A stretch of DNA of 32,431 nt, from assembly GCF_001275135.1 (NCBI RefSeq), contig NZ_LFQU01000031.1:1-32431 (forward strand), written 5' to 3'. Every line of letters starts with the position of its first letter. Position 1 is the stretch's first letter. This document shows positions 14,996 through 24,108 of this stretch, piece by piece. Both the position numbers and the translations under genes were made by a program. Below the pieces are notes generated by a model. It saw only the letters and a program-made list of their open reading frames with translations, made no database searches and was not told the DNA's origin. This stretch comes from Xylanibacter rarus. GTDB taxonomy: Bacteria; Bacteroidota; Bacteroidia; Bacteroidales; Bacteroidaceae.

Positions 14996-17830
14996 ATGAA
15001 AATAAAACATCTAATCATCACGGCCGCACTGTTCTTGGCAAGCACAGTGGGCATCATGGCTCAGGGCATGCAGATGCCTCCCATCCCGGTTGACCCGGCA
15101 GTGAGGACTGGCAAGCTGGCCAACGGACTGACCTATTACATCCGCAACAACGGTTATCCGGAGAATCGTGTTAACTTCTACATTGCCCAGCGCGTGGGTT
15201 CTATCCAGGAGAACGACGACCAGCGCGGTCTGGCTCACTTCCTTGAGCACATGGCCTTCAACGGCTCAGACAACTTTAAGGGCAACAACCTCATTGAATA
15301 TCTGCGCTCTATCGGCGTAGAGTTCGGTTCTGACCTCAACGCATACACAGGCGTAGACCAGACCGTATACAGAATATGCAACGTTCCTTCTACACGCATT
15401 GAGGCTCTCGACTCTTGTCTTCTCATCCTGAAAGACTGGTCTAACGGCCTTACACTCGACCCCAAGGAGATCGACAAGGAGCGTGGTGTGATCAACGAGG
15501 AGTGGCGCCTGCGCACTGACGCACAGACAAGAATGTTCGACCGCAACCTCGAGAAGATCTATCCGGGCAGCAAATACGGACAGCGCATGCCTATCGGTAA
15601 GATGGAGATTATCAACAACTTCAAGCCTGAAGTTCTCCGTCAGTACTACCACAAGTGGTATCGTCCCGACAACCAGGCAATCATCGTAGTCGGCGACATC
15701 GACGTTGACCGCACAGAGGCTAAGATCAAGGAGCTGTTCAGCGGCATCAAGCTTGATCCTAACGCTCCGAAGGTTGTCAACGAGCCTGTGCCCGACAACA
15801 ACGAGGCTATTATCATCGTAGACAAGGACAAAGAGCAGCAGACTGACATCATACAGCTGATGTACAAGCACCCCGAAGTGCCAGACAGCCTGAAAGGCAG
15901 CCTTGCATATCTCGTTCAGAACTATGCAGTAAGCCTCTCAACACAGATGCTCAACGCACGTCTGCAGGAAATACAGCAGAATCCTGACTGTCCGTTCGTT
16001 CAGGCTTACGCTTACGACAGCGACTTCATCCTGGCTTCTACAACCAAGGCATTCACCCTGGTTATCCTGCCGAAACCGGGCATGAGCGAGCAGGCCATCA
16101 GCACAGCCACACGCGAGGTTATGCGTGCCGTTAAGTTCGGCTTCACAGCCACTGAGTTTGAGCGCGCCAAGGCCGACTATATGAGCTCACTCGAGAAGGT
16201 TTACACCAACCGCAACAAGCGCGACAACGCTATATACGGTGACATCTACCGCGACAACTTCCTCGGCAACGAGCCTATGCCTTCAATCGAAGACGAGTAT
16301 CAGATAATGCAGCAGATTTCTCCGGTTATCCCTGTTGAAGCTGTCAACGAGATCACCAAGGAGCTGATAAGCGAAACTGACACCAACACAGTTGTAGTGG
16401 CATTCTACACAGAGAAGGAAGGTGCTAAATATCCTACAGCTGAATCTATCAAGAAGGCCATCGACGGCGTTCACGCTGAGCAGCTCACAGCATGGGTTGA
16501 CAACGTTAAGAACGAGCCGCTGATAAGCGTTCTGCCCAAGAAAGGCAGCATCAAGAGCGAGAAAGAGAACGCTAAGTTCGGCTACAAAGAGCTCACACTG
16601 TCTAACGGTGCAAGAGTATTGCTGAAGAAGACTGACTATAAGGACGACGAGGTTATCCTCAGCGCTACATCTAAGGGTGGTGCTTCTCTGCTCGGCAAGG
16701 AAGACTACGCTAACATCAAGATGTTCGACACGGCCATCGGCTACAGCGGACTGGGCAACTTCAGCAGCACTGAACTGCAGAAGGTACTGGCAGGCAAACA
16801 GGTTAACGTTGACCTCACAATGCAGAACCTGCACGAGACTGTAAGCGGAAGATCAACTCCTAAGGACCTTGAGACTCTCTTCCAGATGACATATCTCTAC
16901 TTCACAAACATCAACAAGGACGAGAAGAGCTACAACTCAATGGTGGGACTGATAAAGACCTCTCTGAAGAACAAGGAGCTTTCACCTGAGATGGCACTGT
17001 CAGACTCTGTAAAGAACACTCTCTACATGCACAACCCGCGCTTCGCCTCTATCGAGATGAAGGATGTTGAGAACGCTAACTACGACCGCATTCTGCAGAT
17101 TGCAAAAGAGCGCACAGCCAACGCTGCCGACTTCACATTCACAATCATCGGTAACTTTGACGAGGCTGCCATCCGTCCGCTCATCGAGCAGTATATAGCT
17201 TCTCTGCCTGCAAAGGGCGCTAAGGAAAACTGGAAGCCTGTTACTACTTACAACAAGGGCAACACTGTTAACCAGTTCTACCGCAAGATGGAGACTCCGA
17301 AGGCTAACGCTTACATGTACTGGTATAACAACAAGACTCCTTACACTCTCGAGAACAGCATCTACGCTGACGCAGCAGGACAGATCCTGAGCATGATCTA
17401 CCTGGAGAAGATCCGTGAGGAAGCCAGCGCTGCCTACTCTGCAGGAGCTGCCGGATACTCATCACTCGGAGGCGACGTTCCGTTCACATGCATCATCGGT
17501 GTTTGCCCGATGAAACCTGAGAAGAGCGACATGGCTATCGGCATCATGAACGACGAGGTTACTAAGATGACCAAGACTGTTGACGCTGAAATGCTCAGCA
17601 AGGTTAAGGAACTCATGCTGAAGCGTGCTGACGAAAACGTTAAGAAGAACAACTACTGGCTGGGCGTTATCCAGAGCTTCGACGAATACGGAGTTGACAC
17701 AAACACCGACTACAAGAAGATTGTAAGCGAAATGACTCCTGAGAAGATGGCTAAGTTCATGAAGAACGTCATCATCGGTGGCGGCAACAGCATCAAGGTT
17801 ATCATGCTGCCTGACACAATGAAGAAATAA
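14996..17830 (+). CDS. exported M16-family zinc peptidase (pitrilysin/insulinase type)
   Basis: 944 residues from the ATG at 14996, chosen because it gives a normal signal peptide (MKIKHLIITAALFLASTVGIMAQ) and lies after the promoter. The inverted zinc motif HFLEH is at 81-85, with the third ligand Glu162 in KERGVINEEW, 77 residues later as usual. Two M16 halves are visible: an active one (about 35-260) with its inactive pair (HKWYRPDNQAIIVVGDIDVD), and a second pair from about 520 to the end without the zinc motif. Members degrade peptides in the periplasm; Bacteroidetes relatives are often annotated zinc protease. Codon choice favours GTT, GCT and AAC more than in neighbouring genes, suggesting high expression. 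A strong terminator follows. Confidence 0.95.
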   Translation: MKIKHLIITAALFLASTVGIMAQGMQMPPIPVDPAVRTGKLANGLTYYIRNNGYPENRVNFYIAQRVGSIQENDDQRGLAHFLEHMAFNGSDNFKGNNLIEYLRSIGVEFGSDLNAYTGVDQTVYRICNVPSTRIEALDSCLLILKDWSNGLTLDPKEIDKERGVINEEWRLRTDAQTRMFDRNLEKIYPGSKYGQRMPIGKMEIINNFKPEVLRQYYHKWYRPDNQAIIVVGDIDVDRTEAKIKELFSGIKLDPNAPKVVNEPVPDNNEAIIIVDKDKEQQTDIIQLMYKHPEVPDSLKGSLAYLVQNYAVSLSTQMLNARLQEIQQNPDCPFVQAYAYDSDFILASTTKAFTLVILPKPGMSEQAISTATREVMRAVKFGFTATEFERAKADYMSSLEKVYTNRNKRDNAIYGDIYRDNFLGNEPMPSIEDEYQIMQQISPVIPVEAVNEITKELISETDTNTVVVAFYTEKEGAKYPTAESIKKAIDGVHAEQLTAWVDNVKNEPLISVLPKKGSIKSEKENAKFGYKELTLSNGARVLLKKTDYKDDEVILSATSKGGASLLGKEDYANIKMFDTAIGYSGLGNFSSTELQKVLAGKQVNVDLTMQNLHETVSGRSTPKDLETLFQMTYLYFTNINKDEKSYNSMVGLIKTSLKNKELSPEMALSDSVKNTLYMHNPRFASIEMKDVENANYDRILQIAKERTANAADFTFTIIGNFDEAAIRPLIEQYIASLPAKGAKENWKPVTTYNKGNTVNQFYRKMETPKANAYMYWYNNKTPYTLENSIYADAAGQILSMIYLEKIREEASAAYSAGAAGYSSLGGDVPFTCIIGVCPMKPEKSDMAIGIMNDEVTKMTKTVDAEMLSKVKELMLKRADENVKKNNYWLGVIQSFDEYGVDTNTDYKKIVSEMTPEKMAKFMKNVIIGGGNSIKVIMLPDTMKK

Positions 17831-17852
17831 CACATACGGTTATTAACCATAC

Positions 17853-17905
17853 AAAAGGCTCCCTTACTTGCCGCACAAGGCAAAGGTAAGGGAGCCTTTC
17901 TTTTT
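17853..17905 (+). terminator. Rho-independent terminator after the M16 peptidase gene
   Basis: A perfect 14-bp stem (AAAGGCTCCCTTAC at 17854-17867 with its complement at 17886-17899), followed by CTTTTT. Confidence 0.94.
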
Positions 17906-17942
17906 GCCATTTTATCAGGATAAGACACGGCTGACAGCATTG

Positions 17943-18003
17943 CAAAAGGCATGCTTTTACACGCTGAAAGGCGGTCTTTCGCAAGGTAAAAGCATACCTT
18001 TTG
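17943..18003. repeat. 18-bp inverted repeat, Prevotella-like dispersed element
   Basis: CAAAAGGCATGCTTTTAC (17943-17960) and its reverse complement with one mismatch (17986-18003) enclose 25 bases that themselves contain CTGAAAG/CTTTCG. I recall very similar units (GCAAAAGGCATGCTTTTAC next to GGCGGTCTTTCGCAA) as repeated intergenic sequence in Prevotella genomes; no search was done. Confidence 0.7.
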
Positions 18004-18104
18004 GAGATAAAGGAATGAGACAACCAAAACCGGTAATAAGCCTGTTTGGAGTAAACCTATATCTGGAATGACGATGCGATATAATCATAAAAAAGTTTTC
18101 GGAG

Positions 18105-18324
18105 AAACTCGTCACTCATCACAAAGGCACATAAACCGCTGCATATCAACATTTTACAGCGTGACGAGTTGTATTTTCAACTCATCACATACAGGTCATC
18201 GCCCCATCCAAACATCCAATAACCGGTTTCTCAAAAACAATGTGACGAGTTGAACGACAAACTCGTCACACTATAACCCACTGTTATTCAATAATTTACA
18301 TAAGAATGTGACGAGTGATGAGTT
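18105..18324. repeat. cluster of GTGACGAGT elements forming nested hairpins
   Basis: Four elements contain GTGACGAGT or its complement, several next to the variant GTGATGAGT: 18105-18122, 18161-18187, 18241-18270 and 18306-18324. The second and third each fold on themselves (11-bp arms, the third perfect). The first and fourth are complementary to each other with two mismatches, so the whole could form a closing stem with two inner hairpins. Confidence 0.75.
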
Positions 18325-18325
18325 T

Positions 18326-18387
18326 ATTATAAAAACACATTAGTGTCCCGTTAAAACAGGACACTAATGTGTTGCTTTAATTAAAGC
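18326..18387 (-). terminator. terminator of the aspartic protease gene
   Basis: A perfect 15-bp stem (AACACATTAGTGTCC, 18334-18348, with 18359-18373) and a 10-base loop, followed on the minus strand by TTTTT. The palindrome GCTTTAATTAAAGC (18374-18387) lies between it and the stop codon. Confidence 0.88.
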
Positions 18388-18391
18388 AGGA

Positions 18392-19678
18392 TTATTCTCC
18401 ACGTATAAACATGTTCTGATAGTTGATTGTAAGCCGTTTGAATGACAACACAAAATCTGTCCCTAACGAACCTGCAAACAACCGACTGCTTATTCCTGTG
18501 TTCGTAATCACTTCTGTATTATGCAATGTCACCTTAGTACCAGCCGCCTCGAAACAGAAATTTGGCAATGTTACTGCTTTTATCTGCGATATTCCGCCAA
18601 AGCCCCCACGGGACGTAACCTGTTCTGCCAATCCGGCAATGGCATCTGGAAATGTTTTAGCAAATTTATTCCCCAAGTCAGACTTTACATTTCCTGTATC
18701 AAAAATCAGGTCAAAAGGCTTTCCGTCATAACTGATTCTTACTTGAGGCGTATTTGATGCCAGATACATATTTGGCTCCCCCTCAGACTCTTTTTGCGGA
18801 AAAACAAACTTTCCGGCCTCATTGTCTATGATTATTTCCTTGGCGTCCCTGATAAAGTGGTAACCTATCACTCCATCAAAAGCAAATACCGAATCGACCT
18901 CATGATCGGGAGGCGCAACCATAAAAACAGGATTATGATATACCATTTCTCCTATTTTCATTGAATCTGCCACAGCAAGTTTTACAAGACCAATCTCCAT
19001 ACCTGATACCGGAATAGAATCAGCTACAATTTTCAGACCAACTTCTTCTGCATACTTTTCTGAAACGAAATTGCCAAAAGAGCAACCTGTATCGAAAATA
19101 TAGTTTTTCGTTATGCCGTTTACCTCTACAGGTATATAGATATGTTTGCCTCTTCCAACAGTTTCAACACTTAGCGGCACGGTAACATCTCTATCAGGAC
19201 ATTCAAGATAAGGTTTTGGAACATTGGCAAGTGCTTTGCCAACTTTTTCGATAAATACAAAACTGTAAAGAGATTCAAACGGAACTGATTCCTTTAGTGC
19301 ATTCACCAGACTTTCTCCAACTTTTCCGGCTTGCTCATACATGCCCAAATTCAAGAGGTTCATGCCTTGCAAAGCAGCCATACCTATTGATGTTTGCGCA
19401 CCAAGCTCGTTTTGGTGATGCGCCAACAAACTGTCAAGGGCAACGGCAGCATTTTCCAATTTATTAAATCCGATGCCTAACTGAGCGTCTGCCACCAGAT
19501 TAAGCATCTTCACACTCACGGAGCCTTTTAGATTCGGATATTCTTTTCTCAATTGGAACAGATCACCGCCATTCAGGATCTCACCCATTTTCACATCAGC
19601 CTGTGTTTGTGAATAAACAGAGCTATACCCCAACAAAAAGGCAACAAGAAAAAATGAAAGTCTATTTATAATTTGCAT
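18392..19678 (-). CDS. exported aspartic protease with two retropepsin-like DTG motifs
   Basis: 428 residues from the ATG at 19678. The start is chosen because a TATATTTG -7 box at 19710-19717 would place the transcript start near 19703, and because a signal peptide follows directly (MQIINRLSFFLVAFLLGYSSVYSQ). About 30-150 is a helical, TPR-like region (LVADAQLGIGFNKLENAAVALDSLL). Then come two retropepsin-like halves: NYIFDTGCSFGNFVS (DTG 196-198) with GVIGYHFI (269-276), and DLIFDTGNVKSDLG (DTG 327-329) with GSLGTDFVLSF (403-413). Both halves keep the catalytic Asp and the downstream hydrophobic-Gly motif, so one chain could form a complete pepsin-like active site. It is probably periplasmic. 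Substrate unknown. Confidence 0.88.
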   Translation of the reverse strand: MQIINRLSFFLVAFLLGYSSVYSQTQADVKMGEILNGGDLFQLRKEYPNLKGSVSVKMLNLVADAQLGIGFNKLENAAVALDSLLAHHQNELGAQTSIGMAALQGMNLLNLGMYEQAGKVGESLVNALKESVPFESLYSFVFIEKVGKALANVPKPYLECPDRDVTVPLSVETVGRGKHIYIPVEVNGITKNYIFDTGCSFGNFVSEKYAEEVGLKIVADSIPVSGMEIGLVKLAVADSMKIGEMVYHNPVFMVAPPDHEVDSVFAFDGVIGYHFIRDAKEIIIDNEAGKFVFPQKESEGEPNMYLASNTPQVRISYDGKPFDLIFDTGNVKSDLGNKFAKTFPDAIAGLAEQVTSRGGFGGISQIKAVTLPNFCFEAAGTKVTLHNTEVITNTGISSRLFAGSLGTDFVLSFKRLTINYQNMFIRGE

Positions 19679-19709
19679 ACTGCTTGTAGATTTTGTATTA
19701 AACATGAAA

Positions 19710-19717
19710 CAAATATA
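19710..19717 (-). promoter_or_regulatory. -7 element upstream of the aspartic protease gene
   Basis: The minus strand reads TATATTTG, an exact TAnnTTTG. No TTTG lies 19-20 bases further upstream, so this is a half-match. Confidence 0.55.
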
Positions 19718-19874
19718 CAAAATCCCATGAATTTTCCAGCAGTATTTATGATTTATTATTTATTTGTCTTGCCGTCGGCCTTTCACCAGAACAACTCTAT
19801 TCATGCGAAAAGGCAGACGACAAGACGATCTTTATAAAACGATAATCCAACAGGATTATGATGAACGGTTCTGC

Positions 19875-20390
19875 TTAAAGTTCGTGAAGTTCTTTCAGCT
19901 TGTCTGCCATTTTCTCTATCATAACCGTTGACAGGATGATCTTGCCCTGGCGGTCGATAAGATACATGGCAGGAATCCACTTGATTTTATACATCTGCGA
20001 AATTTGGGTTTCCTTCCATTTCTTCAGTTCGCTGACATTCAGCCAATTCATGCCGTTGGCCTCAACATAGTTTTTCCAATTTTCTTTTTTGTCGTCGAAC
20101 GACACACTTACAAACTTGATGCGCTCGCCGTATTTGGCATAAAGTTCCTTCAGCATGGGCACATCCTTCCGGCAGTCGGGACACCACGAAGCCCAGAAGT
20201 CGAGCACTACGTAGTTTCCGCGCAACTGGCTGAGCGTGTGTTCTGTGCCGTTGATGTCCTTCAGCGTGAAGTCGGGAGCCTCAGTTCCGGGCTTCAGCAG
20301 TTCGGTGGCATAGCGCGAGTCGGCATCCTGAGCCGCAGCGCCAAGGACAGTCATGATGGCGAAAGCCGCCATAAAGATAAGTTTTTTCAT
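19875..20390 (-). CDS. periplasmic thioredoxin-like protein (TlpA/ResA type)
   Basis: 171 residues from the ATG at 20390, which gives a normal signal peptide (MKKLIFMAAFAIMTVLGAAAQ). The longer frame upstream overlaps the ABC transporter gene and lacks sense. After export the AhpC/TSA-like fold starts at KPGTEAPDFTLKDINGTEHTLSQLRGN. The active site is WASWCPDC (Cys70 and Cys73), and the cis-proline loop is KWIPAMYLID. Members reduce or exchange disulfides in the cell envelope, for example in cytochrome c maturation. It follows the ABC transporter gene by 83 bp on the same strand and may be co-transcribed with it. Confidence 0.92.
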   Translation of the reverse strand: MKKLIFMAAFAIMTVLGAAAQDADSRYATELLKPGTEAPDFTLKDINGTEHTLSQLRGNYVVLDFWASWCPDCRKDVPMLKELYAKYGERIKFVSVSFDDKKENWKNYVEANGMNWLNVSELKKWKETQISQMYKIKWIPAMYLIDRQGKIILSTVMIEKMADKLKELHEL

Positions 20391-20473
20391 AACGCTAAAA
20401 TTTATTTGGTTAATAAAATTCACTACAAACATCATGCCTAACGACAGCATATGTGCAGGCACGACACGAAGAG

Positions 20474-22153
20474 TCAGAGCCGCTCCATGCGCAGCACACG
20501 GTCGCAATAGTCTACCACGGCCATGCGGTGGGTTACAAAGATGATGGTGCGCTGTCTGTCTGCCAGCAGATTGGCAAGCAGGCGGCGCTCTGTGTCAGGG
20601 TCGAGCGAGCTTGTAGCCTCGTCGAAGAGCATCACGCTGCCGTCGCGCAGCAGCGCCCGGGCTATGGCTATGCGCTGCGCCTGACCTTCGCTCAGTCCCC
20701 CGCCCGACTCAGAGCATACGGTGTCGAGCCCGTCGGGCAGCTCGCCGACGAAGTCGGCACAGGCACGATGAAGGGCGTTGAGCATATCATCGTCAGTGGC
20801 CGAAAGGTTTCCAAGCCTCAGATTGTCGCGAATGGTGCCGCTCAGCAGCGTGTTGCCCTGCGGCACATATACAAAGTTGCAGCGCGTGAGCGACGACAAC
20901 TGGTAGCTTTCGCCTCGTCCGTTATATATCACGGCGCGTCCCGAGTCAGGGCGTATCAGGGCAAGAATCATGCGCACAAGAGTGGTCTTGCCGGTGCCGG
21001 TCTCGCCGAGCACGGCAGTACAGCTGCCCGGAGTGAAGTCGAACGAAAAGTTATTCATTATCTCGCGTTCGCCGTCGGCATAGGCATAAGCTACATTCTC
21101 GAAGCGCACGCCCACTCCACCGTCGGCAGCTACATGCAGCGGAGCGCCCTGCTCTTCAAGCGGATTTTCCTCAAGTTCCATGAGCCGTTCTGCCGCCGTG
21201 AGCACCGACACAAACTGAGGAACAAGCTTTGTCAGATTGCGTGCCGGCCCCTGTATGCGCGCCACAAGCTGCAGAAAGGCCGTCATGCCGCCGAAAGACA
21301 GCGTATGGCCGTACATCCTTATGGCTCCCCACAGAAAGGCGATAAGATAGCCTGCCGCAAAGCCGAAGTTGAGGACAAAGCTCGAAAACAGCGAGAAGGC
21401 CGTGCGCCTTACCACATTATGCCGCAATTCGCTCTGCGTTGCCTCTAGCCGCTCCACCATGGTGTCATCCTTTTCAAGAGTCTTTATGAGCATGCGGTTC
21501 TGTATGGTTTCCTGCAGCACGCTCTGCACGCGGCTGTCGCAGTTGCGAACGTTGCGCGTAAGACTGCGCATGCGCCCCACGTAGAGCCTGCTGACAAGCA
21601 TAAACAGAGGCAGCATTATCACGATGACAACGGCCAGCATGGCGTCCATCGAGAACAGATAGAAAAACGAGCCGAGAAAAAGAGCCACCACCGAAAGCGT
21701 GTTGGGCATGGTTTCGGTAAGAAACTCCACTACAGTCCTTACGTCAAGCTCAAGCCTGTTGAGCACGTCGCCGCTGTGCATGCTGTCGCGTCCGCGCCAC
21801 TCTGAGCGCAGTATGCGGTCGAGCATGTGCTGCTGCATGCGGTTCTGCGCCTTTATGCCGAGAATGTTTCTCACCCATACCGAAGCTATGCTGACGCCAA
21901 AGTCGCAAAGCACAAACACGCCCATAAGCGCCACTGCCGCATAGAGCGAGCCGCTGCGGACATGAGATGCCACGTCGATGGCATTCTGAACAGCCCACAC
22001 CGACATCAAGCTGGCAGCCACGCCGAGCAGTCCGAGCGCGGCGTTGAGCACGGCCTGAAGCCGGTTGCCGCGCCAAGCGTGCCACAACCAGCGCAAAATA
22101 GCCTTGACGGGATATTTGCTTTGGGGTATTCTCAACAGGTTCTTTATCTTCAT
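20474..22153 (-). CDS. ABC exporter half-transporter (permease fused to ATPase)
   Basis: A 559-residue protein with an N-terminal membrane domain of about six helices (30-300; for example AVLNAALGLLGVAASLMSVWAV and LYAAVALMGVFVLCDFGVSIASV) and a C-terminal ATPase. ATPase motifs: Walker A GETGTGKTT (383-391), Q-loop YVPQGNTLLSGTIRDN, signature LSEGQAQR (about 487; LSEGQ instead of LSGGQ), Walker B VMLFDEATSSLD and the H-loop VTHRM. It is about the usual length, slightly short at the N-terminus. It should dimerise and export an unknown substrate. It lies between nadK (88 bp) and the thioredoxin gene (83 bp) on the same strand; with the latter it loosely resembles CydC/CydD-like thiol exporters plus a periplasmic thioredoxin, but this is only suggestive. 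Confidence 0.93.
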   Translation of the reverse strand: MKIKNLLRIPQSKYPVKAILRWLWHAWRGNRLQAVLNAALGLLGVAASLMSVWAVQNAIDVASHVRSGSLYAAVALMGVFVLCDFGVSIASVWVRNILGIKAQNRMQQHMLDRILRSEWRGRDSMHSGDVLNRLELDVRTVVEFLTETMPNTLSVVALFLGSFFYLFSMDAMLAVVIVIMLPLFMLVSRLYVGRMRSLTRNVRNCDSRVQSVLQETIQNRMLIKTLEKDDTMVERLEATQSELRHNVVRRTAFSLFSSFVLNFGFAAGYLIAFLWGAIRMYGHTLSFGGMTAFLQLVARIQGPARNLTKLVPQFVSVLTAAERLMELEENPLEEQGAPLHVAADGGVGVRFENVAYAYADGEREIMNNFSFDFTPGSCTAVLGETGTGKTTLVRMILALIRPDSGRAVIYNGRGESYQLSSLTRCNFVYVPQGNTLLSGTIRDNLRLGNLSATDDDMLNALHRACADFVGELPDGLDTVCSESGGGLSEGQAQRIAIARALLRDGSVMLFDEATSSLDPDTERRLLANLLADRQRTIIFVTHRMAVVDYCDRVLRMERL

Positions 22154-22241
22154 AAGCTTCTGCTAAAGGTGCTTCCGGGTATGCTGCAGACACCACGCCG
22201 GAATGCAGGGCTGATGTCAGCATACTGGTGCGGAGATGTTG

Positions 22242-23129
22242 TCAGCCGCGCGTGTCGGCTCCCCACATCATCTTCTGGCGTAAGGTGGAGAAGTATTTCT
22301 GACTGCTGCGCTTCACGATTTTTATGTTATATGGTGCCTTGCGTATGGTGAGCCGTGTCTTCTCGCTGCACTTTGCCGACTGTCCGTCGACGGCAATGAG
22401 GAAGTTATGGTTGCGGCTCTCCACGGTGAGAGTTATTTCAGAGTCGTCTGAAATCACCATCGGCCTGATGTTCAGGCTGTGCGGAGCCACCGGCGTAAGG
22501 CACAGGATGCCCGTCTGCGGCACGATGATAGGTCCGCCGTTCGACAGTGAATATGCCGTTGAGCCTGTAGGAGTGCTGACAATGAGTCCGTCAGCCTGAT
22601 ATGTAACGAGATACTCGCCGTTGATGCTTGTGCGTATTGATATCATCGAGGCATTGTCGCGCTTCAGCACGGCTATGTCGTTGAGCGCATGGCTCACACC
22701 CGGCAGAGGCTTGCCGTCGGCCTCAACGCATATTACCGAATGGTTCTCCAGCGTGTAGTCGCCGCGATAGAGCGAGTCGAGCGCGCTCTCGGCTTCGGTA
22801 GGCACGATGTCTGCCAGGAATCCGAGCCGGCCCATATTGACTCCAAGTATTGGTATATTCTTGCTGCCTACGAGCCCCGCCGCACGCAACAGCGTGCCGT
22901 CGCCGCCCATAGATATGACGAAATCAGCCATGAAGTTGCCTCCCTCAAACACTTCAACGGAGCCAGGCGACAGCCGTCCGGTGCTTACAAGAAAGTCGTA
23001 AAAAAGTTTTTCAACGCACACTTCAGCGCCGCGGCGCGTGAGATACGACATTATATCCCGGATGTTAGCCGACTTCTTTGCCTGATAGATATTTCCAAAT
23101 AGTGCGAATTTAAACTTGCGCGACCCCAT
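22242..23129 (-). CDS. nadK: NAD kinase
   Basis: A 295-residue protein of typical length. It phosphorylates NAD+ with ATP to NADP+ in the cytoplasm. Motifs: GGDGT (75-79) in the ATP/NAD site, NMGRLGFLADI, LNDIAVLKRDNASMI for the NAD ribose, and TPTGSTAYSLSNGGPII, the second signature. The C-terminal domain includes LTPVAPHSLNIRPMV. It is divergent from pdxJ (23340), an arrangement I recall from other Bacteroidales. The 210-bp gap holds the promoters: TAACTTTG on the plus strand (23190-23197) and TAATTTTG on the minus strand (23282-23289), both only -7 boxes. Confidence 0.97.
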   Translation of the reverse strand: MGSRKFKFALFGNIYQAKKSANIRDIMSYLTRRGAEVCVEKLFYDFLVSTGRLSPGSVEVFEGGNFMADFVISMGGDGTLLRAAGLVGSKNIPILGVNMGRLGFLADIVPTEAESALDSLYRGDYTLENHSVICVEADGKPLPGVSHALNDIAVLKRDNASMISIRTSINGEYLVTYQADGLIVSTPTGSTAYSLSNGGPIIVPQTGILCLTPVAPHSLNIRPMVISDDSEITLTVESRNHNFLIAVDGQSAKCSEKTRLTIRKAPYNIKIVKRSSQKYFSTLRQKMMWGADTRG

Positions 23130-23339
23130 AATTTTAAGCTTTTAAATTTCTTTTTTAGTACAGGATGCAGAAAAATGACAAACATTTAGTAACTTTGCCA
23201 ATGAATAAACTTATCTGCAAAGATGTCACAAGCCCCGTATGACAACAGCCAGAAAGCCGCCTGCACAAGGCTTGTCATATGCAAAATTACATCATTTTGC
23301 GGAATAACAGATACTGCTAACTAAATAAATTTGTAAAAA

Positions 23340-24053
23340 ATGACGAAATTAAGCGTAAACATCAACAAGGTGGCTACAATACGCAACGCACGCGGAGGCA
23401 ACAATCCCGACGTGCTGAAAGTGGCCGTTGATTGTGAAAAGTTTGGCGCGCAAGGCATCACCGTGCATCCACGTCCTGACGAAAGACACATCAGATACCA
23501 GGACGTAAGAGACATCAAACCACTGATAACAACAGAGTTTAACATAGAGGGCAACCCAATTGACAAATATATTAAGCTGGTGCTCGAGGTGAAGCCCACC
23601 CAGGTAACACTTGTGCCCGATGCTGACAACCAGATAACGAGCAACCACGGATGGGACACAGTGGCCAACAAGGGCTTTCTGACCGACGTGATAGGACAGT
23701 TTAAGGAGGCAGGCATCAGAACGTCGATATTCGTCGACGCCGAGCCTAAGATGGTTGAAGCGGCACGTATGTGCGGCACCGACAGAATAGAGCTTTACAC
23801 CGAGCCATACGCAGCAGGCTATGAGGCCAACCGCGAAGAGGCGATAAAGCCGTTCGTAGAGGCGGCAGAAGTGGCAAGAGAAATGGAGCTTGGCCTCAAC
23901 GCAGGACACGACCTCAGTCTGCAGAACCTGACCTATTTCCATCAGAACATTCCATGGCTCGACGAGGTCAGCATAGGTCACGCACTGATATGCGATGCGC
24001 TGTATTTCGGTCTTGAAGACACGATAAAGAGATATCTGGCTTGCCTGAAATAA
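23340..24053 (+). CDS. pdxJ: pyridoxine 5'-phosphate synthase
   Basis: A 237-residue TIM-barrel enzyme of the usual length. It joins 1-deoxyxylulose 5-phosphate with 3-amino-2-oxopropyl phosphate to make pyridoxine 5'-phosphate, the last ring-forming step of the DXP-dependent vitamin B6 route. Motifs: [19 protein letters not shown] at the N-terminus, [13 protein letters not shown] (39-51) with the active-site His and Arg, [25 protein letters not shown], and the phosphate-binding [12 protein letters not shown] and [13 protein letters not shown]. It is 55 bp upstream of the DJ-1 family gene, probably one operon. Confidence 0.97.
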   Translation: MTKLSVNINKVATIRNARGGNNPDVLKVAVDCEKFGAQGITVHPRPDERHIRYQDVRDIKPLITTEFNIEGNPIDKYIKLVLEVKPTQVTLVPDADNQITSNHGWDTVANKGFLTDVIGQFKEAGIRTSIFVDAEPKMVEAARMCGTDRIELYTEPYAAGYEANREEAIKPFVEAAEVAREMELGLNAGHDLSLQNLTYFHQNIPWLDEVSIGHALICDALYFGLEDTIKRYLACLK

Positions 24054-24108
24054 GGCTATGCCATCATTATACAAATAAACGTTTAAACCTTAAAATTCAG
24101 AAAACCAC

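Larger units (their letters stand above)
17906..18325. other. non-coding repeat-rich region
   Basis: No gene is supported. It contains an 18-bp inverted repeat (17943-18003) and a group of GTGACGAGT-type elements arranged as nested hairpins (18105-18324), described separately. Both look like dispersed intergenic repeat elements rather than coding DNA. Confidence 0.6.

Noticed and set aside
18105-18324. CRISPR array
   Set aside because: The repeated word is only 9 bases, appears in both orientations with irregular spacing, and there are no cas genes.
20453-21448. A 331-codon plus-strand frame over the ABC transporter and thioredoxin region
   Set aside because: It is antisense to ATPase motifs that are fully intact on the minus strand, and its translation is His, Arg and Ala-rich without family features.
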